From Paragordius varius (taxonomy: Eukaryota > Nematomorpha), in contig OZ176050.1 of assembly GCA_964247055.1 (NCBI GenBank), forward strand, positions 2,480,001-2,544,000: DNA of 64,000 nucleotides, read 5' to 3'. The notes under the pieces were generated by a model. The model saw only the letters and a list, made by a program, of their open reading frames with translations. It was not told where the DNA came from and searched no databases. Shown here in pieces: positions 10,977-24,329 of the stretch. Position numbers and translations under genes: made by a program. Numbering within the stretch: the first letter of the stretch is position 1; each line of letters opens with the position of its first letter.

Positions 10977-13900
10977 TAAGGTGACCAGATGTCCCGCTAT
11001 TACACTTTGTCCCGCGTCCCGCTATATTTTTAATGTCCCGCTTTTTCACGATTATATAAAAAAAAATTTTTAAATACATTTAAATATATTTTTTTATCCG
11101 TTAAATTTTCTATCATTAGTTATCTTTAAAATCTATATCAATTTTAAATTAAATTTTATTTTAAAATTAAAAATATTTATTATTTTCGTTCATATGATTA
11201 TACACTTTGCTTCCTAAACATATTCAAAAAGACAAATTAATATCACAAATCGCTAGCTTAAACGTTTACTCCAGAAAATTAAGGTAATAAAATATTCTAT
11301 ACTAATATTTTAGTTATATTACCTGCCAACATTATCAAAAAGACAATTTAATGCCACATATCGCTAGCTTATAGTTTATTCTAGAAAATTAGGGTAATAT
11401 AATATTTTTTTATACTAATATTAGTTTAAAAATATAAGTGCAAAAAGAGGTTGTAAATTCAACGATGAATTAATAAAAGAATTTCTTTTTATCAAAAAAA
11501 CGAAGAATGAATCATTTGTTAAATGTTCTTTATGCAAGGGGGAATTCACCCAAGCACATGGCGGCAAGCAGATATTACAAAGCATATGGAAACACAGAAA
11601 TATTAAAAATGTTTAGATATGGCGGCATCATCTTACAAAATGAGCGATTTTTATCGAAAAACCGCTTTTGGAGAGAAAGAAAAGAATTTGGAACTAGCCG
11701 AGAGACTTTTCTTTTCACCGTTAATCACAATCATTTCTTTAGATCTATGGATTGTACCTCACATGTTATTCGTACCTTATTTAATAAAAAATTTACATGT
11801 GCCTGTACAAAGGCTGAATCCATTGTATGCAATGTCCTTTCGCCACATGCCAATTTTAGACATAAAATTTGATTCAATAACGAATATTCTAGACAAAAAT
11901 AATTTAAAAGACAAAATCATCGCATATTGCCCTGAACGCCAATACGAACTTCGGTGGAAAAGCAAGGACGGACAAAAAATATTTTTCATAAATTAGCAGA
12001 TAATCCTAATCAAAACATGATTGGCGTTGGGTGTGCAGGGCATATTATACACTAAGCTATTCAAATAGGTACTGATTTTTTATCCCTAGATGTGAAAAAT
12101 AGTTGTTAAAATATATTCTTATTTTTATATATACACGGTACGCGTTGAAACGCTTAAGGAATTCTGTGAAAATGCAGAAGTTCAATATCAAAAAATGCTG
12201 GATATTGTAAAACTCGTTGGTTAAATTTTCTGCCAGCTATCGAAAGAATTTTAAAAATGTATGATCCTTCAAAACCTATTTTTTATCACAGGACAAATGT
12301 CCTACAACTTTGGAAAAGTTTTTTGAAAGTGATTTAATATGGTTAGAGTTCCTACATAATCAAGCATCTTTATTTCAAAATGTTATTAAATTTCGGCAAT
12401 CGTAGTAGCCAATGAAGTTAGCAACCTTAAATTCCAATGTCAAGAACGGTTAGAAAATAATTTTATACCATTAACCATCCGCAATATTATAAATAATTTA
12501 GAAAAACAAGGCAATAAATCGCCAAGATATCCTGTACCATATAAAAATGCTTTCTGCAAACTGTAAAGATTATTTGGCTGGACGGGGCAACTCAATTTGA
12601 TCATTTTCATTGGATAACTTTAAAACAGAATTTATTTGGTCAATGTTCAAAAATCATTTGATAACATCTGCAACTCCCAAAAATTCCCTATAATAATCTT
12701 TCAGAAAATAATCTTTTTTTCTGAAGTATCATTAGTTAAAAAATATTATTAATAATGAAAAACTTAAATTATGGACAACAGAAAAAATACAATAGAAAGA
12801 AATGGTTAGAAATATTTTGTCATTTTGAAACAAACTATGTTCCATACTATAATATTTTAAAAATTGTGGAATTCGCACTATCTTTATCTGGAACCAACGC
12901 TGCTACTGATCGCGTTTTTTCCACAGTAAATCAGGTGTGACATTGGAAAAATCAAATTTAAATGATGAATTTTTAAAGGCCATTTTATCTGTCAAATATA
13001 ATTTGACAAATTCTTATGAAGACTTCCACAATATTTTATAAAATGATGACAATCTGCTAAAACGCATTCACTTAAATAAAAAATATACCAAAGAATAAAA
13101 TATTTTCTTATATTTATAAAGTTTTTGTGTTAATAAATAAAAAAAAATACTTAAAATATTGTATAAGTCTTCATAAAAATTTGTCAAATTATATTCGAAC
13201 ACATAAAATGGCATTTAAAGTTTCACATTTAAATTTGATTTTTCCATGTCCATATTTGATTTACTGTGGAAGAACGCGTTCAAAAGCAGTGGTTCCACAT
13301 AAAGATAATGCAAATTCTATCATTATTGTGTGGAATATAGTTTGTTTAAAAATGATTATTTCAAACCATTTCTATTCTACTGTATTTTTTTCTGTTGTCC
13401 ATAATTTAAGTTTTCATTATCAATATATTTATTTATTAATGATACCTCAGAAAAAAGTGTCATTGAATTGCACCCTCTTGTCTTCCAAATAATCTTTTCA
13501 GTTTGTATAAATTTTTATGTTCTGTCTATTCATTGAGCCTCTTTTTCTGGATGATTTATAATATTGCGATTAGGTAATGGTATAAAATTATTTTCTAACC
13601 TTTCTTGACTTTGAATTTTAGACATTTGTCCTGTGATGAAAAATAGGATTCTAGGCGATCATACATTTTTAAAATTTTTTCAATAGTTGGCAAAAGAGCT
13701 AACCAACGAGTTCTACAACATCCAAGCATTATACCAACTACATTTTCCACATCCAGGGGTAACAAATCAGCAGTTCTTTTGAATAGCGTTGTGTCTCCGC
13801 CAATAATGTTTTGATTAAGATTATTCGCAAAATATTAAAAATATTTTTTGTGCCGCTCCTTGCGTTACCACCCAGCGCACTTTGCGATGATTTCATCTTT

Positions 13901-14217
13901 TAAATTATTTTTTTCTCAAATATTCATTATTGAAGTAAAATAAAAGTCAGAATTTTTACTGGGTAGAGAATGAGAGTGGGAAATAATATTGTGCATCAGA
14001 ATATAGCGATAAATTTATTTTCTGCAAATCTTTTTCTATTGCAGAAAATGCATGTGGTGAAAGGACATTGCATACAATCGCTTCACCCTTTGTATTTGTG
14101 TTAAAAGTAAATAAATATTACAATAAATTTTTTGCATAAAATTTTTTGGTTGTACCCCCCCATGCCCCCCTTTCTCGGATTTGTCCCGCTTTTTCCTTCA
14201 AAAAATCTAATCACCTA
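10977..14217 (+). mobile_element. hAT transposon copy 1, degenerate and internally rearranged
   Basis: Starts TAAGGTGACCAG and ends CTAATCACCTA, a hAT-type terminal inverted repeat matching copy 2. Plus-strand transposase remains include a BED-like finger (FVKCSLCKGEF..AHGGK) near 11510-11580, a DFYRKTAFGEKE block, and the C-terminal dimerisation segment ALSLSGTNAATDRVFSTV at 12870-12930. From about 13135 to 14095 the same transposase region returns in reverse complement, between two copies of a 'tttgtgttaa..aaataaa' stretch, so an inverted partial duplicate is embedded. Frames are broken throughout. The 8-bp flanks do not match each other (gttatacc left, tgtatggt right). Confidence 0.82.
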
Positions 14218-14219
14218 TG

Positions 14220-14385
14220 TATGGTTTATCACTTGGATACAACACATTCATTTTAATCATCCGATTCAAAGTGGGGTAGGTCTTTGGGGACCCCAGGCCT
14301 GCTCAAAATCAAATATTTTTGAAAATAAGAAAAAATTGAAACCATTGCAATTTGCACTTATATAACATTGATGCGAAATCGTGTG
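14220..14385 (+). repeat. ~150-bp interspersed repeat, copy 1
   Basis: Contains 'cacttggatacaacacattc', then a 'tggggta' and 'ccccaggcctg' block, then 'tttgcacttatataac'. The same order occurs in reverse complement at about 18180-18325 and 62080-62225. It may be a SINE-like unit or a shared LINE 5' piece, since the 18180 copy abuts LINE coding sequence. Confidence 0.55.
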
Positions 14386-14389
14386 TGCA

Positions 14390-16150
14390 TTAGCTGAATA
14401 CAAAAATAATGCAAAATAAACCTCTTTTTCTGTGTTTATATCAATGTTAGATGATATTTAAATTAAAAATAGCTTTAGTTTTAGCGTTAGAATCAAATAA
14501 ACACGATATTTTGCAGAAACGTAAAAGAAAAATGGTGAAGTAGTTTGATATGGACACTTTTTTCAAAATTTTTATTTATTTTGGCTAATATATAAAATGC
14601 TTAAGAGGATAGCAGCTTAAATTTAAATTGGAACCTTTCTTTCACTATTTTTATGAGAATATTAATTTAAATATAGTCTGCGTAGATACCCTAGTTCGAA
14701 TCGAAGAACATAATGGTATATCTATCCTACTCTATATTTTGGTTATGAAAGAAAAGCCAAATTAATGACATATTAGTGTAGTGTTTATCTTTCCGGATTA
14801 ATTTTTTATTATACAAATTTTTTTTTAATATTTTTTTAAAAAAGTTAACATTCCCGGCCTGGGCTTCCCAAAAATTAAAAAATTAGGTGTATTAAAAATT
14901 TATTACAGAGTTGAGATAGTGGGATAATCAAATTAGTTCGAACCCATCGGATTTGTTTCTGTTTAAACCTTAGGGACCGGTTCTGGTTCGCAGTGTTACC
15001 GGTTCATAACTACTAAAATCAATCCAAAAGTTATTAAGGTTAAGACTTTTGCAAACACTTTATTTATCAATGCTTTTCATTGATCCTTTAATTCAACTGC
15101 TTTGTCACACCTCAAAACTTTTAAATTATTATAAAATATTAATTTACGTATAAATCTTAATTTAAAGTATTATAAAATATTAATTTGCGCATACTTAAAA
15201 AATGATATCTCGCACATTTTAATCTGTGTACTCATGTTTAATAAATACTAGAATCAGTGGCTGCATTTTTGTCTTAAAAACGGCCGTCGCATTTTATATA
15301 TGTATGGGGATTTATAAATATTTTATTAGATTTCATAAGACTGTGGAATGCAAACACATAATAATTTTTCGACTTCGTTTCCAATTGAGTAGATTTATTT
15401 AGAAAATTTGCTTAAGAAATATCAATTTTATTTGGATTTTTCGAAAAAAATTTTGCATGCGGGCCCCGAGTGGTTGGATTAGTGGACGAGGTAAAGTTAT
15501 ATAAACAAGGATTGATATTCGTTTTGGCTTCAGTTTCAATTTCAACACTATATTTATGTCTCTGGGTCTAACAATTTTGGAATTTTTCTAATTATTTTGA
15601 AATGGCTATTTTCCTTCTAATTTTTGATTTACAATTTAATTTTTTAATGTTAAAATAAATGGTACTTTAGCCTGAAATATCCGAATATTCATGAATCAAT
15701 AAAACAATTTTAAAAAAAATAAGGTTAAATCATAAAAAGGAAAAGCAAGAATCTTTGACGACATTGCAAACGACGTGGTTTTTCTAATAATAATTCGGTA
15801 AATAAATCACAATGCTAACAAGCACCTAGTTTTTATACTTCTTTTTTAGAGTAAGATTCAAAAAATTAAAGCCAAATATAAATTGCGCCTCGTTATAAAA
15901 ATTAGTATTTCATTTTTATGTTTTTGATAAATTTGTTATAAGCTCTCACCATTTTTAAGCGATTGTAGATAATGAGAGGCTTTTTAAACCCCAAGCAGTT
16001 GTGGCAATCGACCAAATGCAAAAATGACCTTATAATTTCTTGGTGAATGTGTTATTAAATTAATTTGTAATTAGTATTTAATTTATCCTTGTCTAATAGA
16101 TTATATATACTCGAACATTTGTTAACGCCCTTTAACATAAAGTAATAATA
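14390..16150. other. Loop DNA without recognisable genes
   Basis: About 1.75 kb of AT-rich sequence between the short repeat and the second RTE LINE. No coding frame, RNA gene or clear repeat was seen. Confidence 0.5.
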
Positions 16151-16159
16151 ATTACATTA

Positions 16160-18250
16160 TATGATATCACTCTTTCGAGCGGTCATATCCGTAAATTATT
16201 TCGCCATAGAACCCTGTCTGCGTCCTCGCGTTTTAGGTTCAGTTTTGCCATGTCCCTCTTAACTGTATCTATCCATCGCGTTTTAGGGCATCCTTTTCCC
16301 CTCTTGCCTTTCACAATATAATCATTAATATTTTTACCAATGTAATTATTATCTCTTCTTTCTACATCTCCGAACCATCTTAAAATATTTACCATCATCT
16401 TTTGCGTCACCGGTTTGATTTCCGTACTTCATCTTATGTAGACATTCTTCACCTTGTAATTCCTCGCACCGCACATCAATCTAACTCATTTCAATAACCT
16501 CAAAGTGCCTCTCTTCTGACTTCTTTAATACCCATGTCTGTGAGTTGTACATCATTGTTGGCTGTACAACAGCACTGTAAATTACCCTTTACTTTTAGGT
16601 CATTTATCGCACAAAACATTTGAGATCTTTTATGCCCAACTATTTCGAATTCTTAAATTAATATCATGCGTTAACGAGCCATCTGCTGCTAAAATGGCTC
16701 CTAAATATTTGCATTCCTCCTGACCTTTTAATACGCACCCTTCTTCTAATTCCATTTCTCTTTTTTCTCACCAAAACTTATAAGTTCCGATTTCTTTTTA
16801 TTGACTTTTAAAATGCATCGTCGTAACACATCAATCCATTTACCCACCAATTCTTTCAATTCATGCAACTCGTCGGACAGCACTATAAGGTCGTCTGCAT
16901 AAAGAAAATACCAGCCACCATGTTGCCCTACTTCTTTTGAAATTTCGTCCATGCATATTATAATAGTAACGGGCTGATTGCTGACCCATGCCCCTTAAAT
17001 TACTCCCTGGTGTGTTTTAATTTTGGTTTGATGTGACTCGTACATGCTTTTTAGAATTTTTATGTAATTTTCAGGGACGTTTTTCCGTCTTAAGCTCCAC
17101 CATATTAGGCTCCGTGGTATTCTGTCAAACGCCTTTTCAATATCAATTAAAAAACGATGCAACTCTTTTTTCATTTCTATATGCTTCTCGATTAGCCTTC
17201 TTACTACGTGAATCAGATCAATGGTGGACATTGCTGGAATAAATACAAATTGATTACCCTCTATACTAACCATTTTTCTCATTTGTTTCTCTAGTACTTT
17301 CTCAAATAACTTCATTGTATGCGACAACAATCTATCCCTCTGTAATTATTATCATTATTACCTCCTTTACCCTTGAAAATGGGAACAGAGAAACTCTCCT
17401 TCCATTCGGTTAGTACCATACCTGTAGAAACTACATTATTAAAAATATCCGTCAAAAATTCACTACCTTTCTCTGACATTTTTCCAACAGTTTATGTTAA
17501 TATCGTCTGGACCTGCAGCCTTATTTATAGACATCTCTTCTAAACCGGCCTGGACTTCTTCTATTGTTATACTTTCAATATGCGCAGATATATAATCTGG
17601 TGTTTCGGGTAAATTTGTTTTACTGACGCCCAATTCAAGGTCCTGGAAATATTCTTTCCACCTTTTCAATATTTTCGCTTCCTCAACGAGTAATTTGCCG
17701 TTTTTATCTTTAATAGCGGTCGCGTAAGGGGGCAAGTCCAGCTTTCTTCTGTGTCTTTGTCGAGCAATTTCAAAAACTTTGTTTAGACCTTGCTTACTGT
17801 TTAACTCCTCATATGATGATGCCGTCTTTTCTTTTTTGACCAATCTTACAAGCCTTTTAAGTTCCTTCCTTTTATATTTTTCCTTGTCTTCTGCATGGTG
17901 GGTAAACCTCCACATTTTAAAAGCTTTACTTTTCTCTCGCGATTTCAGAATTATTTTTTCGTCTTTCAGCCATGCCTCTCTATAAATCTGATTTCTGCCG
18001 CCTTTTATTCCGCACACCTTAACTTCCGCCTCTCTTATTTTTTTGCCACCTGAGAACAAACACTTTTTGGATCGCTGTTCCTGTCTAGTATGCCTGCCGT
18101 TTCTACAAATCTTTCTCTACTGTTTCTTAAGAAATCCCATTTAATTACCTTCGGCGCTATAAGCTTAGGCTTTTTATCATTTATTATTAAGGTTATATAT
18201 GTGCAAAATTTTGCCATGGTTTCGATTTCTTCCATATTTTTTAAAGAATT
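16160..18250 (-). mobile_element. 5'-truncated RTE-clade LINE
   Basis: Minus-strand non-LTR element without an endonuclease. Reading from 18235 it begins in the linker between endonuclease and polymerase (IAPKVIKWDFLRNSRERF, GGKKIREAEVKVCGIKGGRN, ATAIKDKNGKLLVEE, INKAAGPDDIN). The reverse transcriptase follows at 17330-16746 with LSHTMKLFEKVLEKQMRK, FLIDIEKAFDRIPRSLIWW and an intact YFLYADDLIVLSDE catalytic box. The C-terminal part is at 16410-16183 (ILRWFGDVERRD, GRGCPKTRW-like KGCPKTRWIDTVKRD). Several frame breaks separate these parts. It belongs to a different RTE lineage from the LINE at 4390-8032 (the linkers share little). It lies in the loop of the large inverted repeat. Confidence 0.88.
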
Positions 18251-18325
18251 TCGTTTTAACAGGTCAGGGGTATTTAACTACCCCAATTTGAATCGAAGGA
18301 CTAAAATGAATGTGTTGTATCCAAG
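18180..18325 (-). repeat. ~150-bp interspersed repeat, copy 2
   Basis: Reverse-complement relative of 14220-14385, overlapping the truncated 5' end of the LINE. It ends where the right arm of the large inverted repeat begins. Confidence 0.5.
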
Positions 18326-18779
18326 TGGTAATATAATTTTAACGATATTAAATTTCAAATCAGTTAGAGGTAATATACCGAAAATTCCCTGTTAATACTT
18401 ACACAAACACTTTAATATTCAACAAAATTAATTTATTTTTATAAGTTATTGCGGTAATGTATAGATGTAAATATATAATCCCTAAATTATTTGGCAATTA
18501 GTTTAGTCGCCTTATGTAAATCGATTTATACATTTTTGCTTATCATGCATGTCCTCAGTATTATACGTTTCATTACATATATTTGTTAGAAGCTCTGAAG
18601 AATGATTACATCCCCCTGCACTGAGGCGAGCGTAGGAAGGCGGTAAGAGTCGTCCTGTCTTGAGAGTGGCGGTAAGGAGTAAGCCTGTCACAGCCTTTTC
18701 TGGATACATGGATTTAATATTAAAAAAGGTACGGCAGTATGCAGTAAAAATAATCTGCATTAATGAATGCTAAGATTTT

Positions 18780-20070
18780 ATGCATGGACCAATTGCTAAG
18801 GCATCGGCAGATTCAATCGTTTCGGCGTTTTCGTCAGCCCTTCATAGCTATCGTAAAGATAGTGTTTTAAATCCATTTCCAAACGATTATATATGTGATG
18901 GTTTAAGAAATTATGCAAAACTAGTTTGGAAAATTATTTTATAGGATAAGGATTTTGCATTTCTGTCTTCTGAAAATACATCGCATAATAAGTTAATCCA
19001 AGATATATGTCAAGCGTTACAAAAAAATATTACTTTTTGTGATCCTAAAGAATTTCAAAATATACTATCACTATGTCCTCAGCATACAAGATTTTCTAAA
19101 CCCAATTATATATTCCAAATTTATAGTGAAATATCCAACATATCCAATAAGTTTATGAATTTCATGGTTCCTCACTGGAAAACTTATATTCCAAACTATG
19201 TAATGGTTTATGTCCTAAGTTTTCCAGAGTATTTTTTTATATTTATGAGTTAGCAAGGTGCTTTCGGCGACGGAATTTATTTTTCTTCGGAATTATCTGT
19301 TTGCCTGAATTTTAGTAAAACCGATAAATCATGGCAACACAGTATGATGGAAAATATAGATCTAATTGTATACAGCTTCAGTAAGCTTTGAAAATATAAG
19401 CCATATAAAAAAAATGTTAAAGCTTTTATATAAAAAATAACCATATTTTGAAATAAAATTTATTCTATTAACCTAACGTAGGATTAGGGGCTAAACTTTT
19501 AATTCCTTATAACCCTACTGTATTGGGTATCCACCTTAGATTTACACATTAACATGTCCAATTAACCCTAAAATATCATACGTTTTTTGGCTCAGAAAAT
19601 TTTGGTAATTACAAAGCATGATAGGAATTTTGCGCAAAATTAACCATTTAAATAATATTAAAAAAATATCTTGTCGACTATCCAAAATCAATTACGTTTG
19701 ATATGTTTAAGGTGTTCAAGGGTGAATTTAAGGTGTTTAAAAGGAATATGAATATATTTATTTAAAAAATGATTTTTACTCCACACAGTCTATTATAATA
19801 AATCATATCAATAAAAATTAATTATAGATGGCAAAAATACAAAGACATCAGACACCTATTTTATTGTTGCTGACAAGTTAATAAAAATTCGATATATTCA
19901 TGTATATGCTCATAATTCACCTTATATGCTATTCAAGTTTTTTATCATATATTTTTAGGAATATTGCTTCTGTATTATTATATAAATATCAATGGTTTCC
20001 AATAATTATTTGTATTTTAATTGTTAAAATTATATTTTTTACTCAATTCGACCAAAATGCAATGTATTAG
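18780..20070 (+). pseudogene. PARP16 copy in right palindrome arm
   Basis: Inverted duplicate of the gene at 8272-9684. Exon equivalents are about 18780-18923, 18945-19228, 19254-19412, 19808-19936 and 19959-20070; the short introns are 21, 25 and 22 nt against 24, 28 and 23 in the left copy. One base is lost near 19153 compared with the left copy, shifting the frame just before the catalytic HGS motif. The C-terminal part (DTYFIVADK, IRYIHVYAHNSP) and the tail helix remain readable, so decay is recent or relaxed. The length changes in the introns next to near-perfect exons also support the introns being real. Confidence 0.8.
19510..19745. mobile_element. Right-arm copy of the palindromic 21-bp-subrepeat element
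   Basis: Counterpart of 8640-8880, with 'ttcaagggtgaatttaagg' at its right side. Shows the insertion predates the inverted duplication. Confidence 0.5.
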
Positions 20071-20703
20071 ATATATAAAAAAATAATTTTTTAATCATTA
20101 TGGGTTAAATATATATATATATACATATATATTATATTTATATTGTAAAATAAATATTTTTGATCAGTTTAATATATGGAAATCTAAAAGAATTGGGCTA
20201 AATTATAAAAATGTAGTAAGTGGATTTTTAATACGTATAAAAGTTAATAAAATAAGTAATTTCAACTATATTTGGTTCAGCTCATAAAATGATATGTAGA
20301 GTTATTTTTATTTTTACTTATTTTGCTAGTTTTTATCTCATTGAAAGCCAATTATGATATTTTTGAATTATAATTATAAATTAAAAGCAATCTCATAAAC
20401 TGAGTGTCTGTATTATTATGGGATCCTTATGACAAAAATAATAAATATAGTTTAATTAATTTTTTTAAAATTATCTGTGAAATATGTTTACAGAAATAAA
20501 TTACATAACCATATCGAATTTGTACTTTACATATAAAATATGACACATTTATTAAATAAATTGTCGTATAGATGCGTTAATAATTATTTTAACCAAATAT
20601 GAAAAGTATATCGAATTTCAAACAAAATGTTGAATAAATAATGAGAAAATTATTATTATGTACTTTAAAAATAAGGCCTGAAACACTTTTTAGTAGCTAT
20701 ATA
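20071..20703. other. Spacer between PARP16 and EMC5 pseudogenes
   Basis: AT-rich. Part of it (20400-20510) matches 8035-8130 in reverse complement. About 215 bp (20500-20710) sit where the left arm carries its 6.4-kb insertion, and approximate the ancestral spacer. Confidence 0.5.
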
Positions 20704-21048
20704 TTTATATATTCGAATTTATTAATGGTGATCTGTGATTAAAGGTATAAAAAGATGGACGATTTATAATTGACTCAAATGGCTAAAAATTATATTATAT
20801 AAACTTTGTTTGGAGATCCTAAATTAATCTTATTTCTCTGTAATCTTCAACAAAAATTGAAATCGCTTATTTGATACAACAAGACGTAAAACAGCTTGTA
20901 AAGTAATATCTATGGGTAGGCTTGAAATGTTCTGTAACGCGCATATAATTTTTATCTGAAAATTAAACCATTATTCACATTGTATTGCCGAGTAAGCTGC
21001 ATGAAATAGGTTTAAAATAGAAAGGGCAAAAATTGTTGTAGCCGACAT
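20704..21048 (-). pseudogene. EMC5 copy in right palindrome arm
   Basis: Inverted duplicate of 1228-1577. Both short introns are still visible (23 and about 22 nt), but the second exon has a small indel in the second helix and an in-frame TAG where the left copy reads CGG (IRDLQ region), so the protein is lost. Confidence 0.75.
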
Positions 21049-21768
21049 CCTTCAGTAAATCAATACTAGCGCAAAAGCATATATCCTTTCCCATATAACC
21101 GTATTATATGTTTTTTATAATTTTGCAAGATGTTGAGTATCTTAAAAACGAAAAACTCCCTAATGTGGATAAGTTCCCTCAATCTCCTGTCGGCACAAAA
21201 GTCCCCAAAATGATGCGAAGAAACATTGATATATGGGGATCAGAACTCGTTCAAAACTATTTAATACATAAACAATATCGTATACGGGCTTTAACCGGGG
21301 GTAATCTCCGACATGAAAATTTTGGGTATATTAAAAATGTCGTAAATAAGAAGAAAAAAGAACAAAAGCTCTTTGCTGTTTGGAGGATTGATCCTTCGTG
21401 GTACCTGTTACGAAAAAGAGTCAAGGTATTCTTTAATCTAACATTAAGGTGTAAGAATGGGAGGTGGGAAGGCTATACATCATTATGTAACACCTGTTCG
21501 TAGTGGGATTATTATTTTAGAGATCGGAGGCCGAATAGAATTTGGGTTAGTGGAAGAATGGTTATCTAAGCTTGCTGCAAGAATGTCTATTAAAGCCCAA
21601 GCTATATGCCACAAAATGCTAGAACACGAATCTAAAATTTAAGCGTATAAAGAAACAATAAATTTAAACCCATACACTTTTGAATTTTGTATCAATCGTA
21701 TGCAAGGCTGCTATAATTGGTTCAGCCCATATGATTATGAATGGTTTGGGAAACAGAAATTTTATTAA
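21049..21768 (+). pseudogene. MRPL16 copy in right palindrome arm
   Basis: Inverted duplicate of 441-1186. The first exon, with the start codon and targeting sequence, is deleted (about 60 bp missing near 21085). One base is lost in the PPWKPVTKK segment near 21401, and a TAA replaces CAA after ESKI near 21640. The internal intron is 23 nt (21426-21448). Long open stretches such as 21108-21503 survive but cannot encode a full protein. Confidence 0.82.
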
Positions 21769-22619
21769 GAATACTTTATTAAATGCTTTACATTTTGTAT
21801 ATAATTATGAGAGATTATTATACAGGTCTTTCTTTTCATAATTAAACAGGGAAGATTTTTGTAAGTAAATTTTTATATTAATATGATTTATTTTTAGAAG
21901 ATGGCAGTTTTGAAAACTAAAAGCCATACAAAAAGTTTATAAAATACGGACAAAAATGAATTTTTGAATAAATTATAACCCAATATGCTCCTGTTTTATT
22001 GTCTTGTTAAAAATACGTAATTACTTGATGGTTGTCAAAAATTGGAACAAAATACATTAAGAAATACCCATATTATGTAATAGTATTTTATTGAAGAAGC
22101 ATAAACAGCACAATTAGTTGGTGTTTGGATTATTATTAAAATCGTATTACAATTATTGCTTTCTATTTTACTTCATGAAATGAGTAATGTTTAAAAATCT
22201 TTATTTATTTTAATGTATGTGTACAGTTCTTACAATATGCATTTATAATGTATGTTCAATAATTTTATTGCCAGTTATCCAATGCGTAAAATACTAACCC
22301 ACGAAATTATTTAGTAGTACACATATGAAAGAGGATTGACGTGAGAATTAACATAGGCTTTAATTTAATGGATATTTTGTAATGTTAAATTTTGAGAATA
22401 TTATAGCAATTTATGTTGACATTTGTAATATTGTTGTTACGTATTTAGATGCGGAATTTTGTGGGTTTTTAACTTTGATAAATTAATAAATAGTAAAATA
22501 CGTATTTTAAGATTTTTTATGTTAATTATTCCTTAATAATAAATATTTTTCCTTATGCTAAATACCTGTATTAAATATTGGTATTATAATTTTATATAGT
22601 TGTTTTTACTAATTAAAAA

Positions 22620-23180
22620 AACACAGGTAAATATATATTTGTGAAAATTTAAGTAGATTTTAGATATTTGTCTTTTATGTTTTGCATTGTTAATATTAAT
22701 AATTTTTAAGTATTTCAGACATTTTAATCAGGTAAAAATTCGGCTTTTAATAAATTTAGTAAAAATTTAGTTTTTTTTTTGTTTTTTAGGTTTTGCATTG
22801 TTAATTGTAATTAATTACTACATAGTTTGGATATAATAAATACAGGTAAAAATTGCGGTTTTTAACAAATTTAGTAAAAATTTAGTTTTTTTTGTTTTTA
22901 GGTTTTGCATTGTTAAATTAATTATTACATATTTTGGACCTTATAATAAATACAGGTAAAAATTGCGATTTTTAATAAATTTAATTTAGTTTTTTTAGGT
23001 TTTTCATTGTTAATTATAATTAATTACTACATTTTTTGGACATTATAATAAATACAGGTAAAAATTGCGGTTTTTAACAAACTTAGTAAAAATTAGTTTT
23101 TTTGTTTTTTAGGTTTTGCATTGTAAATTATACATAGTCTTGAAATATTTTTTACATACTATAATAAAGACAGGTAAAAA
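22620..23180 (+). repeat. Tandem ~110-bp units, left arm of palindrome 2
   Basis: Five to six units, each with 'aggtaaaaattg', a T-rich run and 'ttaggttttgcattgttaa'. Unit starts are about 101-117 bp apart. Confidence 0.8.
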
Positions 23181-24329
23181 TCAATGTTTTTCGGTTTTAT
23201 ATGTATTTATAAATACCAATATAAAAAATAATCTATATTCACATAAACATCAATATATAGATGGAAATAAAATATATTTAAAAATTTTAGAGGTTTAAAA
23301 GATCGATAATAAAGACCTTCTACTAATAAAATCACACAAAATATACTAAGCCGATATTTTTCAATCACCCTCCAAAAACTATGAATAATAAGCATATTTT
23401 TAGATATGAATAAATTTATTTATATAAAAAAAATCATTATAATATAAATCATAATTCAATGTTGGAATCATCCAGCTTTATGGTCGATCTATACCATCAT
23501 TGTCAGACCGTCTTGTATGTTAGATTTGCTACAATTTAATAATGATTAATATCATCAATTATTATAATAGGACAGTTGAATTTTGAAAAAATTGATTGCA
23601 ATAGCGTGGGAGTCTTATTATCAGTAACATTATAATTTATACCCTTGTTCGATATTCTTTATAATCCAGGTGATCATCTAAATAAAGAAAGATTATTGGG
23701 TTTTTAAAAATTATAATCATCTCTTTTTTATTAAATCTAACAAAAATACCTGATAAACTCAATTTATCATCCAAAAGATCACTGGATAACGTGGATAAAA
23801 TTAAGAATATTTTACCATCATTCTCTGGAATGATTCTGACATAAAAGATAGATTTTTATGGAATTTAATAAAATGATATTACTGTTCCTACAATTGCTTT
23901 CCTGGATTCCATAACTATTATCACAGAAACGCTAATCGGAGCTAACACCAATTAAAATAAAAAATAAATTAACCTTAAAATTGGAAAAATATTTTTTTAT
24001 AAAAAAGAAAATAAAAAATGTTATATTTCATCTGCATTTTCTTTATAAGAGCCAAAACCAAAAAAACGAATCCCCTTCATAGTCCTAACAAAAAATACAA
24101 ATTTTATAAAAATTTTCTTCTTCGCACTCATACAATGCCAGAAAAGCTTAGGCGCCTTGTCTCATAGTGTAGGGAATTTTTCGTGCTGTTTTGGTTGCTA
24201 AAAAGAAAATGTAAAAGAAACTGTAAAAAAATCATTTTTAATTATTTTAATAATGAAAAAAGTCATTTTTGCAAATATTATGAAGGTAAATTATTTTTAT
24301 ATTAATTAGGGGATTCTAACAATGATAAT

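Larger units (their letters stand above)
1..22150. repeat. Giant inverted repeat (palindrome 1), left end outside window
   Basis: The left arm, 1 to about 10085, reads again in reverse complement from about 18330 to 22150. Matching segments include EMC5, MRPL16, all PARP16 exons, the palindromic repeat in the PARP16 intron, and the unique stretch rich in 'cttaccgcc' at 9785 and 18640. The left arm is longer because a satellite and an RTE LINE (about 1590-8032) entered it after the duplication; the right arm holds about 215 bp there. The arms differ by scattered substitutions and small indels, so this is an old duplication and not an unresolved assembly mirror. The loop (10090-18325) holds mobile elements only. 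The outer end on the left cannot be seen. Confidence 0.9.

Noticed and set aside
21108-21642. Functional second MRPL16
   Set aside because: The first exon is lost and there are a frameshift and a stop compared with the left copy.
1-22150. Large palindromes as an assembly or amplification artefact
   Set aside because: Arms differ by many substitutions, indels and whole insertions, and target-site duplications and empty sites are consistent; an artefact would give near-identical arms.
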